Shown here: positions 16,342 through 22,776 of the stretch, piece after piece | Position numbering within the stretch: the stretch's first letter is position 1 | Layout: each line of letters begins with the position of its first letter | From: an uncultured Prevotella sp. | GTDB taxonomy: Bacteria > Bacteroidota > Bacteroidia > Bacteroidales > Bacteroidaceae | Assembly (NCBI GenBank): GCA_937901345.1 | Contig: CALCHM010000067.1 | Span: forward strand, 1-22,776 | Reading direction: 5' to 3' | DNA length: 22,776 bases | Translations under genes and position numbers: made by a program | The notes under the pieces: model-generated | The model's database searches: none | What the model saw: the letters and a program-made list of their open reading frames with translations, nothing else | What the model was told of the DNA's origin: nothing

Positions 16342-16803
16342 TTACCTTTTTACCCACTACCCATCCTTCAGGGTCAGGCACACAGCCAAGGACTTGGGTA
16401 GATCAATCATTTCCTTCCATTCCTTTCCTGAATCAATGGCTGTGGTTTTGTTTGCCCACACCCATTTTGTAGGTTGTTTTTTATCCTTGTAACAATCCCT
16501 GATAAACTTTTCTATTTTCTTCAGGAAGAAGATATAGCACTTATCCCCAATAAAATTCACATACATCCCCAAATCAAGCTTCATCTATTGCATAGCATCG
16601 TACTTGCTCCATTCCATATAAAGGCTATCCCATTCTTGATACCTGACTTTAATTTCAACTATCCAATGATGGTTCTACCTGAATACACAATCAATTCTAT
16701 CAATAGGGTGCTTAGTGAACTTGTACTTTTCTATCTTCCACTATTGTAGAAGCTATTCAAACTTGCTTCTACCTTCCAGTTCGGCTTTTGTAAATTCATT
16801 CAT
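16342..16803 (-). CDS. Phage-type nuclease-like gene with five in-frame TAG codons
   Basis: From ATG 16803 the frame runs 153 codons to TAA (16344-16342), interrupted by TAG at codons 17, 21, 43, 73 and 149 and by no TAA or TGA. Read as glutamine, the product is MNEFTKAELEGRSKFEQ... with two TAGs following CAA (LLQ-Q-W, AMQ-Q-M). Gln is otherwise coded four times by CAA and never by CAG. HPIDRIDCVF (32-41) and WIVEIKVR (47-54) give a D-x11-E-x-K pattern, D38/E50/K52, as in PD-(D/E)XK nucleases. The ATG overlaps the upstream TGA (ATGA), a translational coupling sign that favours a live gene. This fits phage genetic code 15. Under the standard code only 16584-16357 would be called. The alternative is a decayed gene. 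Confidence 0.65.
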
Positions 16804-17009
16804 AGCATTAAAATTTTACCATTTATTCTTCCATTATCTGAAGGCAATTTGCAAGGCTTAACCTTGTAACCAAATCTTGTTATATCTGTTGCTGTGGCAA
16901 CCACCTTTAATCCATATTTATCATAAAGGTTTTGTAGAACTTCTTTCAGTTCCTTGTTTGACACCCTACAACCTGATGGGTATTTTGAATATAGTTCTTT
17001 ACTTATCAT
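16800..17009 (-). CDS. Small island protein, possibly replication-related
   Basis: 69 residues (MISKELYSKYPSGCRVSNKELKEVL...). The end, ITRFGYKVKPCKL...NGRINGKILML, looks to me like the C-terminal tail of phage or plasmid replication proteins, but this is only an impression. Its ATG overlaps the upstream stop (TAATG), and its TGA overlaps the next ATG (ATGA). It is therefore the middle gene of a tightly coupled three-gene unit. Confidence 0.55.
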   Translation of the reverse strand: MISKELYSKYPSGCRVSNKELKEVLQNLYDKYGLKVVATATDITRFGYKVKPCKLPSDNGRINGKILML

Positions 17010-17215
17010 TAGATGAAAATTGGTTTTAGTAGTACTTCTTCTTTCACTGGTTTATCTTTGGCTAAATACTGACATTTGTAGTAGTGCTTTCCCTTACTGA
17101 TGTAGTTCTTATCTTCAAAGAATTTAAGGTACTTGCTAACTGTTTGGCTTGTTATCTTTAATCTATTGGCAATATATTCCATCTTAGTTTCTGCTATATC
17201 ATTCATATTAGGCAT
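17009..17215 (-). CDS. Winged-helix DNA-binding protein, probably cut at its N-terminus
   Basis: 68 residues. ETKMEYIANRLKITSQTVSK then YLKFFEDKNYISKGKHYYK is a clear winged helix: helix, turn, recognition helix and a wing leading into KHYYK. It could be the HTH part of a replication initiator or regulator. The frame is open upstream of ATG 17215 for nine more codons (...IIAIPN) until a TGA at 17243-17245, close to the edge of the right direct repeat. A longer original N-terminus was therefore probably lost at the junction. Confidence 0.55.
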   Translation of the reverse strand: MPNMNDIAETKMEYIANRLKITSQTVSKYLKFFEDKNYISKGKHYYKCQYLAKDKPVKEEVLLKPIFI

Positions 17216-17251
17216 ATTAGGAATGGCTATAATGTAGGTAGATCAGTACAC

Positions 17252-17656
17252 CTGTGTAATCACATTGACAGCAATAAATAAATCAACAGAATTATACACA
17301 ATAGACCTTAGTGGGAGATTATTTACAACTCCAGTTAATCGTTTGTTATATGCGGATGTTTTATGGAACATCTGTTTTTTTTGTTGAAACACGAATAACA
17401 TAAATCATTCAATTTGTTTTCAAATAATAATCTTCAGATGCTTAAATCAAGCGCTTTAATTTCATCTAATTCATTCATTTGTTGCAATAGTGATTCGTCA
17501 TTTACCGCTTGATTTGTAGATATTGCAGGTTGACAATGGACACAAATCAAAAAATTTATGAGTTTTGCGCATTGACAATAGACACAAATCAAAAAAATTA
17601 TGAGTTTTGCGCATTGACAATGGGCACAAATCAAAAAAATTATGAGTTTTGCACAT
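17252..17656. repeat. Right direct repeat: 298-bp core plus three 42-bp units
   Basis: 17252-17549 matches 13038-13335 base for base by eye. It is followed by 42-bp units starting at 17531, 17573 and 17615, and a fading fourth (TAACAATAGTC). The left copy has five units. The core carries the same plus-strand terminator (17353-17382), which would insulate the TonB receptor gene from the island. The right edge of the array is 69 bp before the -33 box of that gene's promoter. Confidence 0.9.
17353..17382 (+). terminator. Intrinsic terminator inside the right direct repeat
   Basis: The same 8-bp stem and T8 tract as at 13139-13168. It would stop plus-strand read-through out of the island. Confidence 0.75.
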
Positions 17657-17724
17657 TAACAATAGTCTTACATTTACGCTATAATACTCCACTTTTGCAA
17701 CTCTGTTGCAGAAACACATTCTCC

Positions 17725-17756
17725 TTTGTTCTCCCCAACTTTTCTTCGTAAATTTG
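17725..17756 (+). promoter_or_regulatory. Consensus promoter for the TonB-dependent receptor
   Basis: TTTG (17725-17728), a 20-bp spacer, then TAAATTTG (17749-17756), 58 bp before the ATG at 17815. Confidence 0.75.
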
Positions 17757-17814
17757 CACAAAAATTAAGATACTTACAGTCTTTACAAGCACAATTAACC
17801 CGTTTTATTTTTAT

Positions 17815-20034
17815 ATGAATCAAAAGTTTCTTACTCTTCCTTTCCTCATGCTGACGAGTGCATGTTACGTAACAGCACAGGTGAATCACAACCATTCGCA
17901 CGAGCATAAAGAAACTAAAAAGGAACACGTACACACAGAAAACTGTTCACACTCAACAACTCCCCAAAAGCAAACAGAGCATGTACACACCGAAAACTGC
18001 TCACACAATCATCCTCCTAAAAAACAAACGACTCACATTCACACCGAGAATTGCAGTCACGGACATGATCATGATCACAATCATGAACTTGAAGAACTTG
18101 AAGGCGAATTAGGTACAGCAACCGTAACCGTTAAACGTAAAGGCGTGTACAAAGATTGGCGTTCAACGGAAAAGGTAGATATGATTACCAGTTCAGAACT
18201 CTTGCGTTGCGCGTGTTGTAACCTAGGTGAAAGTTTCCAAACTAACGCCGCCGTGGATGTGAGTTATTCTGATGCCGCAACTGGAGCAAAACAAATCAAA
18301 CTCCTTGGACTTGCGGGAACTTATGTGCAGATGCTCACAGAAAACATGCCTAATTTCCGCAATGCTGCGCAACCTTACGGATTGGGATACATTCCAGGTT
18401 CATGGATGGAGAATATCAGCGTATCCAAGGGTACGGCAAGCGTAAAAAATGGTTTTGAAGCTGTAACAGGTCAAATCAATGTGGAATACCTCAAACCTAC
18501 AGCTGCCGACGCCTCTCCACTCTCTTTTAATATTTATGGCGACATTGACAGCAAACTTGAGGTGAATGTGGCAAGCATGCACAAGTTGAAGGGCCATTGG
18601 AGCACAGGAATTCTTGCTCATGCAGAAAAAGCATTGGAAATGCACGACGACAACAAGGATGGTTTTGCCGACATGCCACAGTTGAAACAGTTCAACATTA
18701 TGAACCGTTGGCACTATGATGGACACGACAAGAATTTCCAATTCGGATTTAAAGCTTTAGGCGAAGACCGACAGAGCGGACAATTAGCAAAGGCTGTAAA
18801 TAATGGTGAAGAGCGCTACCACATTGGAGTTGCTACAGACCGTTATGAAGCATACGCAAAGGGTGCGATTGGTATCAACCACGAGCGCAACTCAAACATC
18901 GCGTTTATTCTTTCTGGTTCATGGCACCACCAGGATGCCGTTTACGGACACAAAGCCTATGACGTAAAGCAAACATCAGGCTACGGTTCGCTTATCTATG
19001 AATCTGACTTTGGTGCTAATCATAATCTTTCTGCAGGTTTTAACTTCACACACGATGCCTTTTCTCGCAAGACCGATCTTTTAGGTGTCAATGCACTTAC
19101 GAAGTCAAAGACACACGAAACTGTAGGTGGTGCCTACGCACAATACACTTATAAGTTGAGTGACAAGTTTACCGCAATGGGAGGTTTACGCGTTGACAAC
19201 AGTAATCTTCACGGCACCTTTGTTACACCGCGCGCACACATTAAATGGTCGCCCTCATTCTTTGCTCACTTCCGCCTTTCAGCAGGTAAGGGTTATCGCA
19301 CCACACACATCCTTGACGAAAATAACTATCTCCTCGCTGGTTCACGCAAGATGTATATTGCCGAAGATATTGACACGCAAGAAGAAGCATGGAACTTTGG
19401 TGCATCTGCGCAATTTAAACTTCCTCTTGGAGAGAAACTTATGAACATCGATGTAGAGTATTACTACACCGACTTCGTGAAACAGGTGGTTTGCGATATG
19501 GATAACAATGCACACCAGGTGCAGTTCTACAATCTTGACGGTGACAGTTATTCACATGTTATTCAAGCAGAAGCAACTTATGAGTTATTCCCCCGCTTAA
19601 ACCTCACAGCAGCTTATCGTCACACCATTTCAAAGACTACTTATAGAAACTTGGGGACACTCGACAAACCGTTAACAAGCAAGTATAAAGCTTTGTTCAC
19701 CGCAGGATATGAAACGAAGGGCAAGAACAAATGGCTATTTGACGTAACATCACACCTCAATGGTGGCGGACGCATGCCTAATGCCTATATTAAGAATGAC
19801 GGCACAAACTCTTGGAAGGAAACATACGATGCCTTTTTACAACTCAGCGCACAAATCACAAAGAATCTTGGTAAATGGGCATTTTACGTAGGAGGAGAAA
19901 ACCTTACGAACTACAAACAAGAAAACGCCATCATCAATGCAACCAATCCTTGGAGTACTGAATTTGATCCTACAATGGTCTATGGTCCCATGCACGGATG
20001 TAAATTCTATGCAGGTTTGAGATTTAAATTATAA
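17815..20034 (+). CDS. TonB-dependent outer-membrane receptor with His-rich metal-binding repeats
   Basis: 739 residues. Signal peptide at 1-21 (cut after TAQ or nearby). Residues 24-90 are His-rich with three copies, 18 residues apart, of HVHTENCSH or HIHTENCSH, ending in HGHDHDHNH. A plug domain follows at ~100-230 with SSELLRCACCNLGESFQTNA, whose Cys-x-Cys-Cys is likely metal-binding, and TGQINVEYLKP. The remainder is a beta-barrel ending in GCKFYAGLRFKL, with the terminal aromatic/Leu signature of outer-membrane proteins. The family takes up bound metals or small chelates. The repeats point to a transition metal such as copper or zinc, but no metal can be assigned from sequence. No partner gene is adjacent; the Crp/Fnr gene faces it. 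Confidence 0.88.
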   Translation: MNQKFLTLPFLMLTSACYVTAQVNHNHSHEHKETKKEHVHTENCSHSTTPQKQTEHVHTENCSHNHPPKKQTTHIHTENCSHGHDHDHNHELEELEGELGTATVTVKRKGVYKDWRSTEKVDMITSSELLRCACCNLGESFQTNAAVDVSYSDAATGAKQIKLLGLAGTYVQMLTENMPNFRNAAQPYGLGYIPGSWMENISVSKGTASVKNGFEAVTGQINVEYLKPTAADASPLSFNIYGDIDSKLEVNVASMHKLKGHWSTGILAHAEKALEMHDDNKDGFADMPQLKQFNIMNRWHYDGHDKNFQFGFKALGEDRQSGQLAKAVNNGEERYHIGVATDRYEAYAKGAIGINHERNSNIAFILSGSWHHQDAVYGHKAYDVKQTSGYGSLIYESDFGANHNLSAGFNFTHDAFSRKTDLLGVNALTKSKTHETVGGAYAQYTYKLSDKFTAMGGLRVDNSNLHGTFVTPRAHIKWSPSFFAHFRLSAGKGYRTTHILDENNYLLAGSRKMYIAEDIDTQEEAWNFGASAQFKLPLGEKLMNIDVEYYYTDFVKQVVCDMDNNAHQVQFYNLDGDSYSHVIQAEATYELFPRLNLTAAYRHTISKTTYRNLGTLDKPLTSKYKALFTAGYETKGKNKWLFDVTSHLNGGGRMPNAYIKNDGTNSWKETYDAFLQLSAQITKNLGKWAFYVGGENLTNYKQENAIINATNPWSTEFDPTMVYGPMHGCKFYAGLRFKL

Positions 20035-20075
20035 ATCAAAACGCCCCCCTACAAACAACAGAAACTCAAGAATAT

Positions 20076-20127
20076 AAAACGAAAGAGAACGCAGCAGAAT
20101 TTCCACAGCGTTCTCTTTCGTTTTTTT
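20076..20127 (+). terminator. Near-perfect terminator after the TonB receptor
   Basis: AAAACGAAAGAGAACGC (20076-20092) and GCGTTCTCTTTCGTTTT (20108-20124) form a 17-bp perfect stem with a 15-base loop, leading into a T run to 20127. It is A-rich on the other side, so it may also stop the converging Crp/Fnr transcript. Confidence 0.9.
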
Positions 20128-20199
20128 AATTCCTTATCTACCAAACTGGGGAATCATCGTATTTTTTATAAATACAACACACTTCGTAGAAAGACGAAC

Positions 20200-20898
20200 T
20201 CACCCAATGAGCGAAAAGCGTAAAAGAAGTTCGTCGTCTAACAACTTAATACGTTTGTCTTTAACTGCTATCACACCCTCATTCACCAATGTCGAAATGG
20301 TGCGAATAGAATTGCTAGTAGTCATATTGGAATAATCGGCCAATTCTTGACGTGTAATATCTAAATCAATAAAACCTTCTAAATCAACGCCAAAAGTATC
20401 GCGAATTGTAAGTAAAGATTCAGCTATACGTCCACGAATGTGCTTTTGTGTAAGACTCACCATGCGTTTGTCAGCTATGCCCAAATCAGTTGCCAATTCT
20501 TTCACAAAGAAATTCAAGACAGCAGGATATTTTGACATTACAATCTGAAGTTGATTCATTGGAATCCTGCAAAGTGTTGTCTTTCCAAAAGCGGCGGCAC
20601 CAGTTACGTAGGGTTCACGTGCAAGCGAGGCGCGATAACCAAAGAAACTGCCAATGCCAAGCATTCGCATGATTTGACAACGTCCACAAACACCTTCACG
20701 ATAGACTTTCACCGCACCTTCTACAACGAGATAAAGATGATTGGGTGATTCTCCCTCACGATATATAATTTCATGACGCTTCAACGCTACTAATTCTGCC
20801 GAGCGTTCTAACATGCGGCGCTCTTCAGGTGGTAATAGATTCAACAAAGGAGAGAGCAGGTTTACTGTTTCGCTTCCAATAATATTAGATTGTGTCAT
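20200..20898 (-). CDS. Crp/Fnr-family transcriptional regulator
   Basis: 232 residues. The N-terminal cyclic-nucleotide-binding-like beta roll spans about 30-125 (HEIIYREGESPNHLYLVVEG, GIGSFFGYRASLAREPYVTG). A dimerisation helix follows, then a C-terminal HTH at about 170-220 (DITRQELADYSNMTTSNSIR). The beta roll lacks the usual cAMP-contacting Arg-Ser pair. A CxxC (VCGRCQ) is present, but not the four-Cys N-terminus of FNR, so the ligand is unknown. Bacteroidota Crp/Fnr proteins often respond to oxidative, nitrosative or metabolic signals. It may regulate its neighbours, but no site is proven. Confidence 0.88.
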   Translation of the reverse strand: MTQSNIIGSETVNLLSPLLNLLPPEERRMLERSAELVALKRHEIIYREGESPNHLYLVVEGAVKVYREGVCGRCQIMRMLGIGSFFGYRASLAREPYVTGAAAFGKTTLCRIPMNQLQIVMSKYPAVLNFFVKELATDLGIADKRMVSLTQKHIRGRIAESLLTIRDTFGVDLEGFIDLDITRQELADYSNMTTSNSIRTISTLVNEGVIAVKDKRIKLLDDELLLRFSLIG

Positions 20899-21333
20899 AG
20901 GCGTTTAAACACTAATTTTACGCTAAATACTTTAGTTAGTCATTTTAGTTTTGTTTTGTTGTAGTTTTATGTTTTATAACACAAAACTCGGCAAATGTAA
21001 TGTAGATTTTTGACGTAAGCAAGAATAATGCGAAAATGTTTACTTTGTTTTTCAAAAATCACCGTAAAAGTTTTACGCCCTATTTTGTTATAAGTTTTCA
21101 TCCTATCAATATAAAAACTCCTGAAAGTTTGCTCCATCCTATTTATTGAGAGAACCCCACATACAATGGGCAATCACAAACATACGACGACACCTTAAAT
21201 GCCCAAATTTATAGAAGCATTGTTTACTTGAAAATAGTCGTTAACATTTCCATAAATTCACGGATTTAGATAAAAAAGACGGATAGAAAGTACAGTTTTG
21301 CACCGAAATGTTTAAATTTCTAAAAAAAATCTT
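20899..21333. other. Intergenic region between divergent genes
   Basis: About 435 bp of AT-rich DNA with no credible gene. It carries the minus-strand promoter of the Crp/Fnr gene (20992-21023) and precedes the plus-strand promoter of the debranching enzyme. I see no hairpin array or RNA gene. Confidence 0.6.
20992..21023 (-). promoter_or_regulatory. Promoter for the Crp/Fnr gene
   Basis: Minus-strand TACATTTG (20999-20992) matches TAnnTTTG, with CTTG (one base off TTTG) 20 bp upstream at 21023-21020. The leader is then about 85 nt. Confidence 0.6.
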
Positions 21334-21362
21334 TTTGGATACGCAAATAATATCTATTTTTG
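21334..21362 (+). promoter_or_regulatory. Promoter for the glycogen debranching enzyme
   Basis: TTTG (21334-21337), a 17-bp spacer, then TATTTTTG (21355-21362), 49 bp before the ATG at 21411. Confidence 0.7.
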
Positions 21363-21410
21363 GGGATGAATTGTAAACAGCAATTATCAAAACCATAAAA
21401 AACTATATTC

Positions 21411-22776
21411 ATGGCGTACTTAAAATTTGACAGAACGCAGATGACGAATCTTCAAGACTCTTTGTTCAAGGAGTTCTTGATTACGAATCAGTCTGGTGCG
21501 TATTGTTCCACCACTTTGGTAGGGTGTAACATTCGTAAGTACCATGGTCTTTTGGTAGGTCCTGTTCCTGCCATTGACGATGAGAACCACGTATTGCTTT
21601 CATCTTTGGATGAGACGGTGATTCAGCATGGTGCAGAATTCAATCTTGGTTTACACAAGTATCAAGGTGAAAATTACAGTCCTAAAGGACACAAGTACAT
21701 CGTAAGTTTTGAATGGGACAAGGTACCTACTTGGACATACCGCATTGGTGGTGTATTGTTGAAGAAGGAAATCTGTTTCCGCTCTGACCACTTCCGTTTG
21801 TACATCCGTTACACATTGCTTGAGGCGCACTCTGCTACTACACTTCGTTTAAAACCCTATTTGGCGTTCAGAAGTGTGCGTCACTGGACTCAAGAAAATG
21901 GAAAAGCGAACACCGCTTATCAACCCATTGAAAATGGTTTGAAGATGTGCCTCTACGAAGGTTATCCTGAATTGTACATGCAAACGGATACACCTTGCGA
22001 ATACCATCACGATCCAAATTGGTATAAGGGATTAGATTATCCTAAGGAACGTGAACGTGGGTATTACTCATCTGAAGATCTTCTCGTTCCTGGTTACTTG
22101 GAAATGCCTATTACAAAGGGACAGAGCATTATCTTCACTGCGTCACTTCGTGAAAAAGAACCCGCTATCTTAAAGTCGCTCATGGAAGAAGAAATGGCAA
22201 AGGCTGCTCCACATGATAGTCTTTATCATTGCTTGGTTCACGCTGCACATCAGTTCCGCGTGCAGAAAGAAGGCGAAGAATACATCCTTGCTGGGTATCC
22301 ATGGTTCAAGAGTCGTGCAAGAGACCTCTTCATCTCACTTCCTGGATTAACATTATCTATAGGTGAAACGGAAGCGTTTGAAACCTATATGAACACAGCT
22401 GAAAAGGCGCTTCGCAACCTCATTAATAATGAGCCTATAAGTGTAGATATCCATGAAATGGAACAACCTGACACCGTACTTTGGGCAATTTGGTGTATCC
22501 AGCAATATGGTAAATACGTAGGACGTCCAAAGTGTTACGAAAAATATGGTGCGTTGCTCAAAGATCTCGTGAAGTACTTGATGAATGGTGGACATTCAAA
22601 TCTCTTCCTCCACGATAATGGTTTGCTCTATAGTAACGGACGCGACAAAGCTGTTACATGGATGAACTCTACATATAACGGACGCCCCATTACACCGCGC
22701 TCAGGTTACATTGTTGAATTTAACGCTTTGTGGTATAACGCACGACTCTTTACTGCTGACATCCAACGCCAATTGG
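21411..22776 (+). CDS. Glycogen debranching enzyme (GH133), 5' part
   Basis: 455 codons are in the window and the frame runs off the right edge; this Bacteroidota family is usually ~650 residues. It starts MAYLKFDRTQMTNLQDSLFK. The N-terminal GDE domain (~20-230) shows EFLITNQSGAYCSTTLVGCN and RKYHGLLVGPV, its usual early signature. The C-terminal (alpha/alpha)6 barrel of amylo-alpha-1,6-glucosidases begins at ~270 with ILAGYPWFKSRARDLFISLPG. WMNSTYNGRPITPRSGYIVE near 421-440 is a conserved barrel segment. It removes alpha-1,6 branches during cytoplasmic glycogen breakdown. Confidence 0.93.
   Translation, partial: MAYLKFDRTQMTNLQDSLFKEFLITNQSGAYCSTTLVGCNIRKYHGLLVGPVPAIDDENHVLLSSLDETVIQHGAEFNLGLHKYQGENYSPKGHKYIVSFEWDKVPTWTYRIGGVLLKKEICFRSDHFRLYIRYTLLEAHSATTLRLKPYLAFRSVRHWTQENGKANTAYQPIENGLKMCLYEGYPELYMQTDTPCEYHHDPNWYKGLDYPKERERGYYSSEDLLVPGYLEMPITKGQSIIFTASLREKEPAILKSLMEEEMAKAAPHDSLYHCLVHAAHQFRVQKEGEEYILAGYPWFKSRARDLFISLPGLTLSIGETEAFETYMNTAEKALRNLINNEPISVDIHEMEQPDTVLWAIWCIQQYGKYVGRPKCYEKYGALLKDLVKYLMNGGHSNLFLHDNGLLYSNGRDKAVTWMNSTYNGRPITPRSGYIVEFNALWYNARLFTADIQRQL

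Noticed and set aside
16357..16584. 75-residue standard-code ORF as a complete gene
   Set aside because: It is only the 3' part of the longer TAG-containing frame; its apparent start follows an in-frame TAG, and the upstream codons are protein-like.
16342..16803. Ordinary pseudogene explanation for the in-frame stops
   Set aside because: Decay should also give TAA, TGA or frameshifts over 153 codons. None is seen, and the start overlap is intact. Kept as the main alternative.
20967..21173. 68-residue minus-strand ORF upstream of the Crp/Fnr gene
   Set aside because: It overlaps the promoter of that gene, has no recognisable features and lies in AT-rich intergenic DNA.

Overview
The window looks like chromosomal DNA of a Bacteroidales bacterium, probably near Prevotellaceae. 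This rests on many promoters of the Bacteroidota form TTTG-N17-20-TAnnTTTG, an exported CAZyme ending in a Prevotella-style 'DLSGRK...GVYIQNGKKV' tail, a DUF6261-like gene, and the order zapA - putative 6S RNA - rny. All assignments come from reading the sequence; no database was searched.

Layout. 1-234: end of a 42-bp hairpin repeat array. 263-1063: DUF6261-like gene. 1483-5757: large secreted multidomain glycosidase, with near-copies of one terminator hairpin before and after it. 5854-6300: non-coding DNA with a degenerate array of linker-plus-hairpin units. 6307-8152 (minus): NhaD-type Na+/H+ antiporter and a small membrane protein. 8346-8765 (minus): doubtful small exported ORF. 8926-11532 (minus): housekeeping cluster of a ZapB-like coiled-coil gene, zapA, a putative 6S RNA and rny. 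11670-12299 (minus) and 12508-12945 (plus): divergent unknown genes.

13038-17656 is the most unusual part. Two direct repeats, identical by eye over 298 bp and each followed by a 42-bp tandem array, flank about 3.7 kb of AT-rich foreign DNA. This holds a C-terminal fragment resembling a large serine recombinase, four plus-strand unknown ORFs ending in a strong terminator, and a three-gene minus-strand set with overlapping starts and stops. The third gene of that set (16803-16342) reads as one open frame only if TAG is sense. It has five in-frame TAG codons, no internal TAA or TGA, a TAA end, and a PD-(D/E)XK-nuclease-like motif. TAG read as glutamine is the code of some Bacteroidales phages, including crAss-like phages, so I infer that part of this island comes from an amber-recoded phage. 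No complete island gene ends in TAG, whereas the chromosomal gene at 11670-12299 does.

17815-20034: TonB-dependent receptor with histidine-rich repeats, probably metal-related, closed by a near-perfect terminator. 20200-20898 (minus): Crp/Fnr regulator. 21411 to the window end: 5' part of a glycogen debranching enzyme gene.
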